A stretch of 54,709 nucleotides of DNA, from NCBI GenBank assembly GCA_025935195.1, contig JAICVS010000011.1, positions 1 to 54,709 on the forward strand. Reading direction: 5' to 3'. This stretch comes from Ktedonobacterales bacterium (GTDB taxonomy: Bacteria; Chloroflexota; Ktedonobacteria; Ktedonobacterales; JADMIN01). Each line of letters starts with the position of its first letter. Within the stretch, counting starts at the first letter, position 1. The position numbers and the translations under genes were made by a program. This document shows, one piece after another, positions 27,751 to 35,539 of the stretch. The notes below the pieces were generated by a model that worked only from the letters and a program-made list of their open reading frames with translations, had not been told where the DNA came from and ran no database searches.

Positions 27751-27792
27751 GGGACTTCAGTCCCCGTGTCCGTGCGCCGGCACTTCAGTGCC
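27751..27792. repeat. Family B repeat, double hairpin (copy B2)
   Basis: Two perfect short hairpins in a row: GGGACT-TC-AGTCCC (27751-27764) and GGCACT-TC-AGTGCC (27779-27792). Both share the CACTTCAGTG/GACTTCAGTC design with different first pairs. They lie between the PHP gene and the PimA-like gene. Confidence 0.7.
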
Positions 27793-27810
27793 GCGCTCCC
27801 ACGCCCCCAT

Positions 27811-27853
27811 ACCCATCCCATCCCATCCCGTCCCATCCCGTCCCATCCCGTCC
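27811..27853. repeat. Pentamer tandem repeat (TCCCA/TCCCG)
   Basis: About eight units of TCCCA or TCCCG in a row, alternating. It ends 19 bp before the PHP gene stop. A simple repeat prone to slippage. Confidence 0.85.
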
Positions 27854-27871
27854 TACGCCCTATTCGCGCCC

Positions 27872-28837
27872 CTACGCGGAGCGAACGCGGCGCAACGCCG
27901 CCAAGCGCGCGGGGAAGGCAGGGCGCGGATCGAGCTCGAGATCGTAAGTGGCCGCGCCACCGTGCTTCATCCGGTGCGAAACCCACGTCACGTACTCACG
28001 CGCATGCCAGAAAGTGCCGATGGGCGCGGTCTCACGGCGCGCAATCGCGCCGCGCAGATCGGCCGCCGTACGCCCAGCAAAGATGGTTCGCGCGCAGCCG
28101 ACGGCCCTCGGTGTATGCGCATCGCTGCCGCCGGTCTCGGCCCAATGATACACGCCGCGCGCAAGCGACATGGCGATACGCGACGAGCCAATGCCGGCGA
28201 AGCTGCCGTTCAGCGTCTCGATGCCATCGGGATGCAGCTCCGGCTGGCGCAGCAGCCGGTTCATCACCGACCGCTGGACACTGTGACGAAAGACACGGTT
28301 GAACGGATGCGCGACGATGGCAAGCCCCCCCTGCTCATGCACCAGCTCGATGCTGCGCTCGATGCTCTGATCCGGTGCGATAGGGTGTCGCAGGAAAAGT
28401 GCCAGAAGGTGTCCCTCGCGCGTGCTGATCTCCTCGCCGACAATCACCTCGAAGCGGTACTCGCGCTGGGCCGCCAGATCGCGCGCGCGCAACGCGCCCT
28501 CGATCGTGTCGTGGTCGGTGATGGCGATCACGTCGAGCGTCGTATGGTGTTCGGCAAACGCCAGCACCTCTTCAACCGAGCCGGTGCCGTCGCTGTAGTT
28601 GGTGTGCATATGCAGATCGGCCAGCCCGCGGCGGCCATGCTCACCGCCGTCATGGCGGCGCGCGTTCGGCGTCCCCGCGGCAGCGGCGGGGAGGGCGGCG
28701 TCCCCGCGCACTTCAGTTGGATCAGAATGATTGGAATGATACGTGGTCAGGGTTAGCCTCGCTCTCAGGTTGTGCGAGCCTGGCCGCGTCTCGGCCAGAC
28801 GCCCGCATTGTATGTTCTTCGCGAAAAGCGCGTCCAA
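27872..28837 (-). CDS. PHP domain phosphoesterase
   Basis: 321 residues at most. LADLHMHTNYSDGTG (motif I His residues), VIAITDHDTIEGALRA (motif II), VGEEISTREGHLLALFL, LAIVAHPFNR (motif III) and ETGGSDAHTPRAVGCARTIF (motif IV) give the full set of metal-binding His/Asp residues of the PHP family, as in 3',5'-nucleotide phosphatases and histidinol-phosphatases. The substrate may be a phosphosugar or nucleotide; a role with inositol phosphates is only suggested by context. The start is uncertain: the frame opens at TTG 28837 without a ribosome site, and GTG 28711 is another choice. 17 bp after the acyltransferase gene. Confidence 0.85.
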   Translation of the reverse strand: MDALFAKNIQCGRLAETRPGSHNLRARLTLTTYHSNHSDPTEVRGDAALPAAAAGTPNARRHDGGEHGRRGLADLHMHTNYSDGTGSVEEVLAFAEHHTTLDVIAITDHDTIEGALRARDLAAQREYRFEVIVGEEISTREGHLLALFLRHPIAPDQSIERSIELVHEQGGLAIVAHPFNRVFRHSVQRSVMNRLLRQPELHPDGIETLNGSFAGIGSSRIAMSLARGVYHWAETGGSDAHTPRAVGCARTIFAGRTAADLRGAIARRETAPIGTFWHAREYVTWVSHRMKHGGAATYDLELDPRPAFPARLAALRRVRSA

Positions 28838-28854
28838 CGCCCCCGCGATGGGTA

Positions 28855-29859
28855 CTACGCTCTTCCACCTTCCTCCTGCCCGCGACCAGCGGGCGGCTCA
28901 CGTGCGGGCCAGATCGGCAGCGTAGCCGAAACCCACTGATCCGGATGCGCCGCAACGCGCTGTTCCAACACCTCCAGAAAGCGCCGCAGCGCCCGCGCCG
29001 TCACATCCTGCGTGCGCGCCCGCGCCACCGCCGCCGGCGCCCGCACACCACCGCCGGCCTCATCCGCGCGCACCGCCTCACTGCCGCCCTCCCGCTCACG
29101 CTCACGCCCCCCCTCGTCCGTGAGCGTGAGCGGGACGAAGAGGCCGCGCCAGCGGCCTGGCCCTTCGCGCCACGAGTACGCCGATAAGACGGGAGCGCCG
29201 CTGCGCAGGGCGAGCGCGATCGGCGCGGAAGCGAACCGCGCCGGCACGCCGAAGAACGGCACATCCACGCTCGCGCCGAGCATGTAGCGGTCAGCCAGGA
29301 ACATCGCGACCTCGCCGCGCCTCAGCGCCTCCAGCAGCTCGCGCAACGCCTCGCGGCTGTCGGCTGGCACAACATGCAGGCCATGATGCTCGCGCATCAC
29401 GCGAAACAGCCGAAACAGGCGCTCCGGGCGCATGTGCTCGACCGGGATGATCAGTCGCTGGCCCATCGCGCCCAGGCGCGAGGCGGCGAGCTCGAAGTTG
29501 CCGAAATGAGCGCCGAGCACGATCAGACCCCTGCCCTGGGCGATTGCCGTGTCGAATGCCTCCTGATTCTCGATGGTCCAGCCCGCCAACAGCTCGTCGT
29601 CGCCGAGGCGCGGCCCGCGCAGGAAGTCCAGGTAGTTGAGCGCGGACGTGCGGAAGACCCCGCGCACCGTGCGGCGGATACGCGGTGGGTCGCCGGCCAG
29701 CGCGGGAACATGCCCCAGGTTCCATTCGGCGCGGCGGCGAGCCGCCCCGCTGAACGCCCAGGTGAGCATGCCGGCGGCCAGCGCCAGCGGCCGCGCGACG
29801 CGCAGCGGGATCCACGGGACGATCCACGCCGCTATACGCACCAGCCAATACCTGATCAT
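28855..29859 (-). CDS. HtrB/PatA-type lysophospholipid acyltransferase
   Basis: 334 residues. An N-terminal membrane anchor (about 1-38) is followed by GLIVLGAHFGNFELAA with the catalytic His118-x4-Glu123, then PVEHMRPERLFRLF, EVAMFLADRYMLGASVDVPFFG, and ALALRSGAPVLSAYS. This is the HtrB/LpxL fold, to which mycobacterial PatA (acylates the PIM mannose) also belongs. Lipid A genes are not seen here, so acylation of an inositol glycolipid is the more likely role. A Glu/Gly-rich insert (about 255-285) interrupts the C-terminal part. GGGGAGAG precedes the ATG. Confidence 0.85.
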   Translation of the reverse strand: MIRYWLVRIAAWIVPWIPLRVARPLALAAGMLTWAFSGAARRRAEWNLGHVPALAGDPPRIRRTVRGVFRTSALNYLDFLRGPRLGDDELLAGWTIENQEAFDTAIAQGRGLIVLGAHFGNFELAASRLGAMGQRLIIPVEHMRPERLFRLFRVMREHHGLHVVPADSREALRELLEALRRGEVAMFLADRYMLGASVDVPFFGVPARFASAPIALALRSGAPVLSAYSWREGPGRWRGLFVPLTLTDEGGREREREGGSEAVRADEAGGGVRAPAAVARARTQDVTARALRRFLEVLEQRVAAHPDQWVSATLPIWPAREPPAGRGQEEGGRA

Positions 29860-29940
29860 GCCGCTCTCCCCGGTTCACCGCGAGACCGCTACTCGAACGC
29901 CTATGGTTTTCACCCCCTCCACGCGGGACGTCTCCCCAGG

Positions 29941-30003
29941 CCGCGACGGCGGGCGTCGCGGCCACCGGCCCCCAGGCGCGATTGCAATCGCCGGCTGGCC
30001 CGG
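29941..30003. repeat. Family B repeat (copy B3)
   Basis: Core GGCCACCGGCCCCCAGGCGC at 29960-29979, then the perfect 14-bp palindrome GCGATTGCAATCGC (29978-29991) and CGGCTGGCCC. It lies in the 241-bp gap between the two acyltransferase genes. Compare B4, with GCGGTTTCAACCGC at the same place. Confidence 0.75.
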
Positions 30004-30100
30004 CTGGCGGCGCACGAACCCGCCCAAATCGCCGGCCCGTGTCCCCGCGCGCGAACCGTCACAAACTACTGATCTGCTAGGCTCGCCTCCTACTCGTCTC

Positions 30101-31054
30101 CTACTCGCCTCCGCTGATCTCACCCACCGTCACCTGCTCGGCAGAGGCATCCGTCGTCTCCGCCGCGACCTCATCGCCCTCAGGCCAGAAGCGGCGGAAC
30201 ATCGCCCACTGTTCCGGCCGCCGGCGAATCTCGGTCTCGAGCGCGTCGAACATGCGCTGCGTCAGCGCGATGGTGTCGGCGCGCTTGTCGCCGCTGGACT
30301 CTGGGATGATCAGTGGGCCGGCGCTGACGTAATAGGCGCTGGAATACTCATCGTCGTACCAGCAGAAGCCCGGCAGCAGCGCCGCGCCGGATTTCAGCGC
30401 GAGCTGGGCGATACCCCCAGGAACGTAGCACTGCCGGCCAAAGAAGCTGATCGGCACACCCTCATCCGCCCCGACGGGGCGATCCACGGCCACACCGATC
30501 ACGCCGTTGCCCTGCAACACCCGCAGGATCTGGCGTGGCGTCTTCTCAATGCGCAGCACGTCCATGCCCAGGCCGCGCCGCTGCTCCTGCACCAGCCGGT
30601 CCATACGCGGATCATCGAAGGTCTCGACCAGCAGATAGATCGGCGTGTGCATCGCCGCGAAAACGCCCGCCACATCCCACGCGCCGAAGTGCGCCGAGAC
30701 GAGCAGAATGCCCCGGCCGCGCGCCAGCCCCTCATCAATCAAAGCGAAAGCGCCCGGCTCCGGCGAGACATCGCGCAGGCGCGCGCGCATCTCGCTCGGC
30801 GTCGCGTTCGGCAGATAGAAGAAGTCCGAGACGTAGCGCCCATAGTTGCGCCACGAGACACGCGCCAGCCGTCGCGCGCGCGCGTCGCGCTCCGGCACGC
30901 CGAGAATCCGCGCCATGTTGGCGATGGTGACGCGGCGCTTGGCCGCCCAGAGGTAGTACACCAGCACAGTCGCCGGCCCCGCCACCGCCAGCCGCGCCGG
31001 CCGCGGCACGCGGCCCGCCAGCCAGCTCGCGAAGCGGGTCAGGTAGTAGACCAT
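30101..31054 (-). CDS. HtrB/PatA-type lysophospholipid acyltransferase, second copy
   Basis: 317 residues. Short N-terminal hydrophobic anchor, then GRGILLVSAHFGAWDVAGVF with the catalytic His122-x4-Asp127, DRPVGADEGVPISFFGRQCYVPGGIAQLALKSGAALLPGF and a typical end RPEQWAMFRRFWP. It uses the canonical Asp, while its neighbour has Glu. The two are distant from each other, so they likely act on different positions of one lipid. I chose ATG 31054 after GGAAGGACAGG; the frame is open upstream in repeat DNA only. Part of the inositol-lipid run. Confidence 0.86.
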   Translation of the reverse strand: MVYYLTRFASWLAGRVPRPARLAVAGPATVLVYYLWAAKRRVTIANMARILGVPERDARARRLARVSWRNYGRYVSDFFYLPNATPSEMRARLRDVSPEPGAFALIDEGLARGRGILLVSAHFGAWDVAGVFAAMHTPIYLLVETFDDPRMDRLVQEQRRGLGMDVLRIEKTPRQILRVLQGNGVIGVAVDRPVGADEGVPISFFGRQCYVPGGIAQLALKSGAALLPGFCWYDDEYSSAYYVSAGPLIIPESSGDKRADTIALTQRMFDALETEIRRRPEQWAMFRRFWPEGDEVAAETTDASAEQVTVGEISGGE

Positions 31055-31129
31055 GCCGCCTGTCCTTCCCCTGGGCTGCCCCTCGCGCGACGCCTCATAC
31101 GACATCCAGATCGGTCGTTGCCATCCGTA

Positions 31130-31275
31130 GGGCTTCAGTCCCGCTGGCGCGTCCGCCGGCACTGATGCGGTTTGACACAGAGCCGCGGACATCGCGCCGC
31201 TTCCGCAGCCAGCGACGGCGGGCGTCGCGGCCACCGGCCCCCAGGCGCGGTTTCAACCGCCGGCCAGCCCACGCC
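31130..31275. repeat. Family B repeat (copy B4)
   Basis: Begins with the imperfect hairpin GGGCTTCAGTCCC, then GCCGGCACTGATGC and GGTTTGACAC. Core GGCCACCGGCCCCCAGGCGC at 31229-31248, then GCGGTT-TC-AACCGC (31247-31260) and CGGCCAGCCC. ATGCGGTTTGAC (31165-31176) is the reverse complement of GTCAAACCGCAT in copy B5, so the copies are mosaics of shared pieces. Confidence 0.72.
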
Positions 31276-31290
31276 TGATGCCATCTGGCT

Positions 31291-31330
31291 CCCCCTCTCC
31301 TCGCGAGGAGACGGGGGTGGGGGGTGAGGA
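31291..31330. repeat. Intergenic hairpin repeat, GGTGAGGAAC family (copy C4)
   Basis: CCCCCTCTCCTCGCGAGGAG plus ACGGGGG is an imperfect palindrome followed by TGGGGGGTGAGGAACCTCA. It ends directly at the stop of the inositol-3-phosphate synthase gene and could end its transcription. Confidence 0.7.
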
Positions 31331-31333
31331 ACC

Positions 31334-32506
31334 TCACTCCCCAGCCGGCGCGTCCACCATGGAGACCGGCTCGACAACATGACCGTTAGACTTCACCGCC
31401 TGGTCAGTCTTCGCGCCCTGGCCGTCGTTGCCGAACTCGCGGATGAACTCCTCGGTCATCAGCCGCGCCTGCTCATCAGTATACTGGATCGCCGGCGACT
31501 TCATGAAGTAGGCCGACGGACCCAGCAGCGCGCCGCCCAGGCCGGCATCTTTGGCGAGCTTGGCGCAGCGCAGCGCGTCAATCACCACCCCAGCGGAGTT
31601 GGGCGAATCCCACACCTCCAGCTTCAGCTCGGCGTTCAGCGGCACATCACCGAAGGTGCGGCCCTCCAGGCGGATGTACGCCCACTTGCGGTCACTCAGC
31701 CAGGGGACGTAATCGCTGGGGCCGATGTGAACGTTATCGGCGCCGATGTCGTAGTCGAGCTGGCTGGTGACGGCGTTGGTCTTCGAGATCTTCTTGGACT
31801 CGAGGCGGTCGCGTTCGAGCATGTTGTAGAAGTCGGTGTTGCCACCGACGTTGAGCTGCATCGTGCGCTCCAGGCGCACGCCGCGCTCGCGGAAGAGCCG
31901 CGCCAGCGTACGGTGGACGATAGTAGCACCCACCTGGCTCTTGATGTCGTCGCCGACGACGGGCAGCCCGGCCTCCTCGAAGCGGGTGCGCCAGTAGTCC
32001 TCACGGCCGATGAAGACTGGGATGCAATTGACGAAGGCGCAGCCCGCCTGGAGCACCTGCTCGACATACCACTTGGTCGCCGTCTCGCTGCCCACCGGCA
32101 GGTAGTTGATCACCACATCGGTGCCGGTGTCCTTGAGCACATGCACGATGTCGGCGGTCTCGCCGGGAGCCTTGGTGATCACCTGCGAGAGGTACTTGCC
32201 CAGCCCGTCGTGTGTCATGCCGCGCACGACGGGAACGCCCTTCTTCGGCACATCGGCGAACTTGTAGGTGTTGTTCGGCCCCGAGAAGATCGCCTCGCTC
32301 AGGTCTTTGCCCACCTTGGCCGCGTCAATGTCAATCGCGGCGGAGAACTCGATGTCGTTGATGTGGTAGCCGCCCAGGTTGACGTGCATCAAGCCTGGGA
32401 TGAAATCGCTCTCGGAGGCGTGCTTGTAGTATTCCACGCCCTGCACCAGCGACGACGCGCAGTTGCCCACGCCGACAATCGCCACGCGAACCTTGTTCTG
32501 ACCCAC
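31334..32506 (-). CDS. ino1: Inositol-3-phosphate synthase
   Basis: 390 residues. Converts glucose 6-phosphate to inositol 3-phosphate with tightly bound [20 protein letters not shown] is the NAD site; [40 protein letters not shown] and ESKKISKT (catalytic Lys residues) are hallmark segments of the actinobacterial/archaeal type. It supplies inositol phosphate for the phosphatidyltransferase at 25572. I chose GTG 32506, with GAGGAGGG 10 nt upstream; the frame also allows TTG 32572. It lies 117 bp after an ArsR gene on the same strand, similar to the regulator-ino1 pairs in actinobacteria. Confidence 0.95.
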   Translation of the reverse strand: MGQNKVRVAIVGVGNCASSLVQGVEYYKHASESDFIPGLMHVNLGGYHINDIEFSAAIDIDAAKVGKDLSEAIFSGPNNTYKFADVPKKGVPVVRGMTHDGLGKYLSQVITKAPGETADIVHVLKDTGTDVVINYLPVGSETATKWYVEQVLQAGCAFVNCIPVFIGREDYWRTRFEEAGLPVVGDDIKSQVGATIVHRTLARLFRERGVRLERTMQLNVGGNTDFYNMLERDRLESKKISKTNAVTSQLDYDIGADNVHIGPSDYVPWLSDRKWAYIRLEGRTFGDVPLNAELKLEVWDSPNSAGVVIDALRCAKLAKDAGLGGALLGPSAYFMKSPAIQYTDEQARLMTEEFIREFGNDGQGAKTDQAVKSNGHVVEPVSMVDAPAGE

Positions 32507-32623
32507 CTGTGGTGTGCCCTCCTCACTCTGCCGTCGTGCCGCATGCGGCCCGGCGTCCGTCGCGTCCGCCAACTCGCGGGCCGCTCTCAGCTTTCTCGAT
32601 CTATCTCACCAGCTCAACGCCGC

Positions 32624-33034
32624 TCAACTGTGTGCCAGCCCACCAATGCCGCCGGCCGAATCGACCGGAGTCGGCCGCGATGTGGCTGGCTGGCCGCTCG
32701 GCTCATTCGCGACCGTCCGCAACAGCGCCAGACAGTGTTCATACCGCGCGCGGTCGAGCGAGCAATGGACGACGCGCCCGCTGCGGCGCGTGCGCACCAG
32801 GCCATACTTGCGCAGCACGCGCAGGTGCCACGAGATCAGCGGCTGGCTGATGTGATGCCCGTTGATCAGGATCAGCTCACCCAGGTCGGTGACACGCATC
32901 TCCGTGACGCCGGCCAGCACATGCACCATCTGCAGCCGCGCCACATCGCCGAGCGCCTTGAGCATGTCCCTGAGATCCCACAGCTCCAGCTCACTGGGGC
33001 CGCTGGGGCCGCTGGGACCAGTGGTAGTATCCAT
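32624..33034 (-). CDS. ArsR-family transcriptional regulator
   Basis: 136 residues. Winged helix at about 20-105: LRDMLKALGDVARLQMVHVLAGVTEMRVTDLGELILINGHHISQPLISWHLRVLRKYGLVRTRRSGRVVHCSLD. The HISQPLISWHLRVLR segment is the recognition helix of ArsR proteins. No Cys metal site (ELCVCDL-type) is present, so it is not an arsenic or zinc sensor of the usual kind. It probably represses or activates the ino1 lipid genes downstream. Direct repeats upstream (33095-33121) are a likely operator. ATG 33034 with GGAGCGAGGACGC upstream. Confidence 0.85.
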   Translation of the reverse strand: MDTTTGPSGPSGPSELELWDLRDMLKALGDVARLQMVHVLAGVTEMRVTDLGELILINGHHISQPLISWHLRVLRKYGLVRTRRSGRVVHCSLDRARYEHCLALLRTVANEPSGQPATSRPTPVDSAGGIGGLAHS

Positions 33035-33094
33035 GCGTCCTCGCTCCGCGGCGCGGCCACGGCGTCGTGTACCTGCCACACATCAACGCCGATT

Positions 33095-33121
33095 ATATCA
33101 ACATCGGCTATATAAACATCG
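33095..33121 (-). promoter_or_regulatory. 15-bp direct repeats, candidate ArsR operator
   Basis: ATATCAACATCG (33095-33106) and ATATAAACATCG (33110-33121) are direct repeats with a 15-bp period, followed by TTTTATATATA. A partial third unit CATCAACGCCG is at 33081. They lie 61-87 bp before the ArsR start. This AT-rich patch is unusual here and fits a regulator binding site overlapping a promoter. Confidence 0.55.
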
Positions 33122-33184
33122 TTTTATATATACCCGCAAATGTGGCCGCTGTCAAGCGCACCGCACAGCCATCCGGCCACACCC

Positions 33185-33556
33185 TTGACTATCACCCTCG
33201 TCCGTGGTATTTTAGTTCTATCATCACAACGCCACCCAGCGGCGCGCACGCCTGCGTACCGCTGGAAAATCGGCAAACGCGGCCAGTTCATTGTGTGTCC
33301 AGCCCCGGCACAACGGCGTAAATACGGCCGCATGTCGCCCAAACCGTGCCGTTTTTGCCCCTCACCGTGCCACTTCGTTGCCGTTTCTTGCCACTTCGTT
33401 GCCGTTTCTTGCCGCTTTTGCTACCCAGAACGCGCACTGTCACGTGCGCGAGGGCCGCAAATCGGCTTGAATTCCCCATTTGGGAGGAGACCGACCATGA
33501 CACGCGGCCAAAAAGCGGCAAAACCGGCAATGGTGACCATCCCACTCAACATTGCC
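33185..33556 (+). repeat. Dispersed structured element, family A, copy A3
   Basis: Promoter TTGACT (33185-33190), 17-bp spacer, TATTTT (33208-33213), then AGTTCTATC. A CAGCGG/CCGCTG hairpin follows. A perfect 21-bp tandem duplication (33371-33391, 33392-33412; units begin CACTTCGTTGCC) extends the left arm. Arm TTGCCGCTTTTGC (33409-33421) faces AAAAAGCGGCAAAACCGGCAA across the core GCAAATCGGCTTGAATTC (33457-33474). The end GGCAATGGTGA/TCAACATTGCC has one mismatch. Inside, GGGAGGAG precedes ATG 33497, opening MTRGQKAAKPAMVTIPLN, matching the A4 peptide. Confidence 0.8.
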
Positions 33557-33624
33557 GCCCAGGACGAGACGCGGCATCATGCGGCGCGCGCCGCTCGCGA
33601 CGCCTCCATCCGAGACACATATCC

Positions 33625-33999
33625 TCAGGCGGAGGGAGCGCGTGGCAACGGCGTCTCACCAATGTCCACCGTCGCGCAGGTGTCGCAGGCGCGCACCGTC
33701 ACCCGCCCCTTGCGCACACGCACGCTTCCCGCCGTGCGCAAGCCGCCATCCTTGCAATACGGGCACGGCGCCACCCGCACCAGATCGAGATCGCGTACCG
33801 GCCGGAACGAGGGTCGCAGCATCACCGCGAGCAGATCGTCGCTGCGCAGTTGCATCAGCGAGCGCACCGCGCGCCAGCCTGGCTCCATGTCCGCGAACGG
33901 CCCGTCGTCGCAACCCACGTCTCCCCGCGCGGACGCGGCGGCCCGCGCTGGATCGCCCGCCTCCCAGTCCTCGCCGGATTCTCTCCGAGATTCCAACAT
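33625..33999 (-). CDS. Small zinc-ribbon protein of unknown function
   Basis: 124 residues from ATG 33999, with GGAGGAGAA upstream. The C-terminal half has CPYCKDGG and, 24 residues later, CDTC, a four-Cys zinc-ribbon knuckle pair (APCPYCKDGGLRTAGS, then VRACDTCATVDIG). The N-terminal half is acidic and helical. No family is recognised; zinc ribbons often bind DNA, RNA or proteins. The frame continues 80 codons upstream through a repeat (RRTRRMRRT) and that part should be ignored. Divergent from the mannose-1-phosphate guanylyltransferase gene. Confidence 0.7.
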   Translation of the reverse strand: MLESRRESGEDWEAGDPARAAASARGDVGCDDGPFADMEPGWRAVRSLMQLRSDDLLAVMLRPSFRPVRDLDLVRVAPCPYCKDGGLRTAGSVRVRKGRVTVRACDTCATVDIGETPLPRAPSA

Positions 34000-34105
34000 G
34001 CGCGTTCTCCTCCATCGGCGGCTCATGCCGTGTCTCCCCGCATGGCGTTGCTCCAAGTTCCGTGCCGCCGATACCCACCGTGCGCGTACCCACCTCCCTC
34101 TCTTC

Positions 34106-34172
34106 TTCCGCGTCCTCCGCGTCCTCCGCATCCTCCGCGTCCTCCGCATCCTCCGCGTCCTCCGCGGTTCAA
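34106..34172. repeat. TCCTCCGCG tandem array ending CCGCGGTTCAAT (copy D2)
   Basis: About six 9-bp units, alternating TCCTCCGCG and TCCTCCGCA, end with TCCTCCGCGGTTCAAT. The same unit and end are at 7770-7791. It lies between the divergent zinc-ribbon and guanylyltransferase genes, just before the promoter at 34185. Confidence 0.8.
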
Positions 34173-34184
34173 TCTCTCCCCGCC

Positions 34185-34213
34185 TTGCCGCGCGCCGCCG
34201 CGTCCAGTACAAT
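34185..34213 (+). promoter_or_regulatory. Sigma-70-type promoter of the guanylyltransferase gene
   Basis: TTGCCG (34185-34190), exact 17-bp spacer, TACAAT (34208-34213). It lies 53 bp before ATG 34266. Both boxes match well for a GC-rich genome. Confidence 0.65.
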
Positions 34214-34265
34214 GCCAGCGGCGGCAACAGCGGCATCAATGGAGAGCGGGGGAGCTGCGAGTAGC

Positions 34266-35390
34266 ATGTACGCTTCGATCCTGGCGGGAGGCAGCGGCAC
34301 GCGCCTCTGGCCGCTCAGCACGACGACCACGCCCAAGCAATTCCTGCGGCTGCCTGGCCCCGACACCATGCTCCAGGCGACCATCGCCCGCATCGCGCCG
34401 CTGATCTCCCTCGATCAGCTCTACATCGTGACCGCCGGCGCATACCGCGACGCCGTCACCGCGCAGCTGCCCGATCTGCCCACCGGCAACATCGTCGCCG
34501 AGCCGGCCGGCCGTGGCACCGCCGCCTCCATCGGCCTCGCCGCCACACTGATTGCCCTGCGCGATCCCACCGCCGTGATGGGCTCCTTCGCCGCCGATCA
34601 TGCCATCGCGGACACCGCCAGGTTCCGCCAGGCTCTCGCCTTCGCCGAAACCGTCGCGCGCCAGGGCTATCTGGTGACGCTGGGCATCCAGCCGACCCAC
34701 GCCGAGACCGGCTATGGCTACATCCGCTTCGGCGCCGCCCTCGCCCACAGCGACGGGCTGGCCGCGCATGAAGTGGACGCATTCGTCGAGAAGCCGCGGC
34801 GCACACTCGCCGAGGAATATCTGCGCGCCGGCAATTATGTCTGGAACGCGGGCATCTTCCTCTGGCGCGTGGACCGCATCCGCGACGAGATCCGCCGCTA
34901 CCTGCCGGTCATTGCGGATGTCCTCGACGAGATCGGCGCCGCCGCCGCGCGTACGGCCGGACGTGTCACGCCGGCGGTCGAGCGCGTGATCGCCGCCGTC
35001 TGGCCGCGGCTGCACGAGAATGTCACCATTGATACAGGCGTCATGGAACGGGCGCGGCGCATCGCCGTCGTGCCGATCTCCGTTGGCTGGAACGACATCG
35101 GCAGTTGGGCGCAGGTCGCCACGCTGTACACGCCCGACGAGTTCGGCAACACCATCGTCGGGCTCGCGCCGGAGCGCCACTTCGAAGTACGCACGAGCGA
35201 TTCCCTGATCTACAGCACCACCGGCCGCGACGTGACCATCGCCGGCGTTGAAGGCCTGATCATCGTGGACACCGGCGATACCCTGCTCATCTGTTCTAAG
35301 GAGCAGGCGCAGCTCGTCAAAGAGATCGCCGAGCATGCGCGCGGCCGCCCACAACGCATCTCAGGCGTAGACTCAGCCGAGCCTTCATAG
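34266..35390 (+). CDS. manC: Mannose-1-phosphate guanylyltransferase
   Basis: 374 residues. Makes GDP-mannose from mannose 1-phosphate and GTP. The signature is complete: YASILAGGSGTRLWPLSTTTTPKQFLRL (GTP loop; usual ...SRxxxPKQF), NIVAEPAGRGTAASIGLAA, GSFAADHAI (metal site), THAETGYGYIRFG, DAFVEKP, YVWNAGIFLWRVD and VGWNDIGSW. It lacks the C-terminal cupin isomerase domain of two-domain enzymes. ATG 34266 with GGGGGAG about 11 nt upstream and a clear promoter. GDP-mannose would feed the PimA-like enzyme encoded 7 kb away and polysaccharide synthesis. Confidence 0.93.
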   Translation: MYASILAGGSGTRLWPLSTTTTPKQFLRLPGPDTMLQATIARIAPLISLDQLYIVTAGAYRDAVTAQLPDLPTGNIVAEPAGRGTAASIGLAATLIALRDPTAVMGSFAADHAIADTARFRQALAFAETVARQGYLVTLGIQPTHAETGYGYIRFGAALAHSDGLAAHEVDAFVEKPRRTLAEEYLRAGNYVWNAGIFLWRVDRIRDEIRRYLPVIADVLDEIGAAAARTAGRVTPAVERVIAAVWPRLHENVTIDTGVMERARRIAVVPISVGWNDIGSWAQVATLYTPDEFGNTIVGLAPERHFEVRTSDSLIYSTTGRDVTIAGVEGLIIVDTGDTLLICSKEQAQLVKEIAEHARGRPQRISGVDSAEPS

Positions 35391-35539
35391 GCTCAACATA
35401 TCATCCAGTACCATCTATCGCGGGCCGCTCTGCCGTGCTATACTGGACTGGATCAAACTGAACCGGCACAATGTAGGCAGTGTAGCGGAGCAGGCGCGGG
35501 GCGCGCCGGGGCAGCCACCCGAAGGGTGCGTGAAAGACG

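Noticed and set aside
27811-27853. Telomere-like or replication-origin repeat
   Set aside because: A short pentamer microsatellite without DnaA boxes or origin genes nearby.
31379-33115. 578-residue plus-strand open frame
   Set aside because: Antisense to inositol-3-phosphate synthase and the ArsR gene; no recognisable motif.
33343-33421. CRISPR-like array from repeated TTGCCGTTTCTTGCC units
   Set aside because: Units are direct neighbours without unique spacers, and no cas gene is present.
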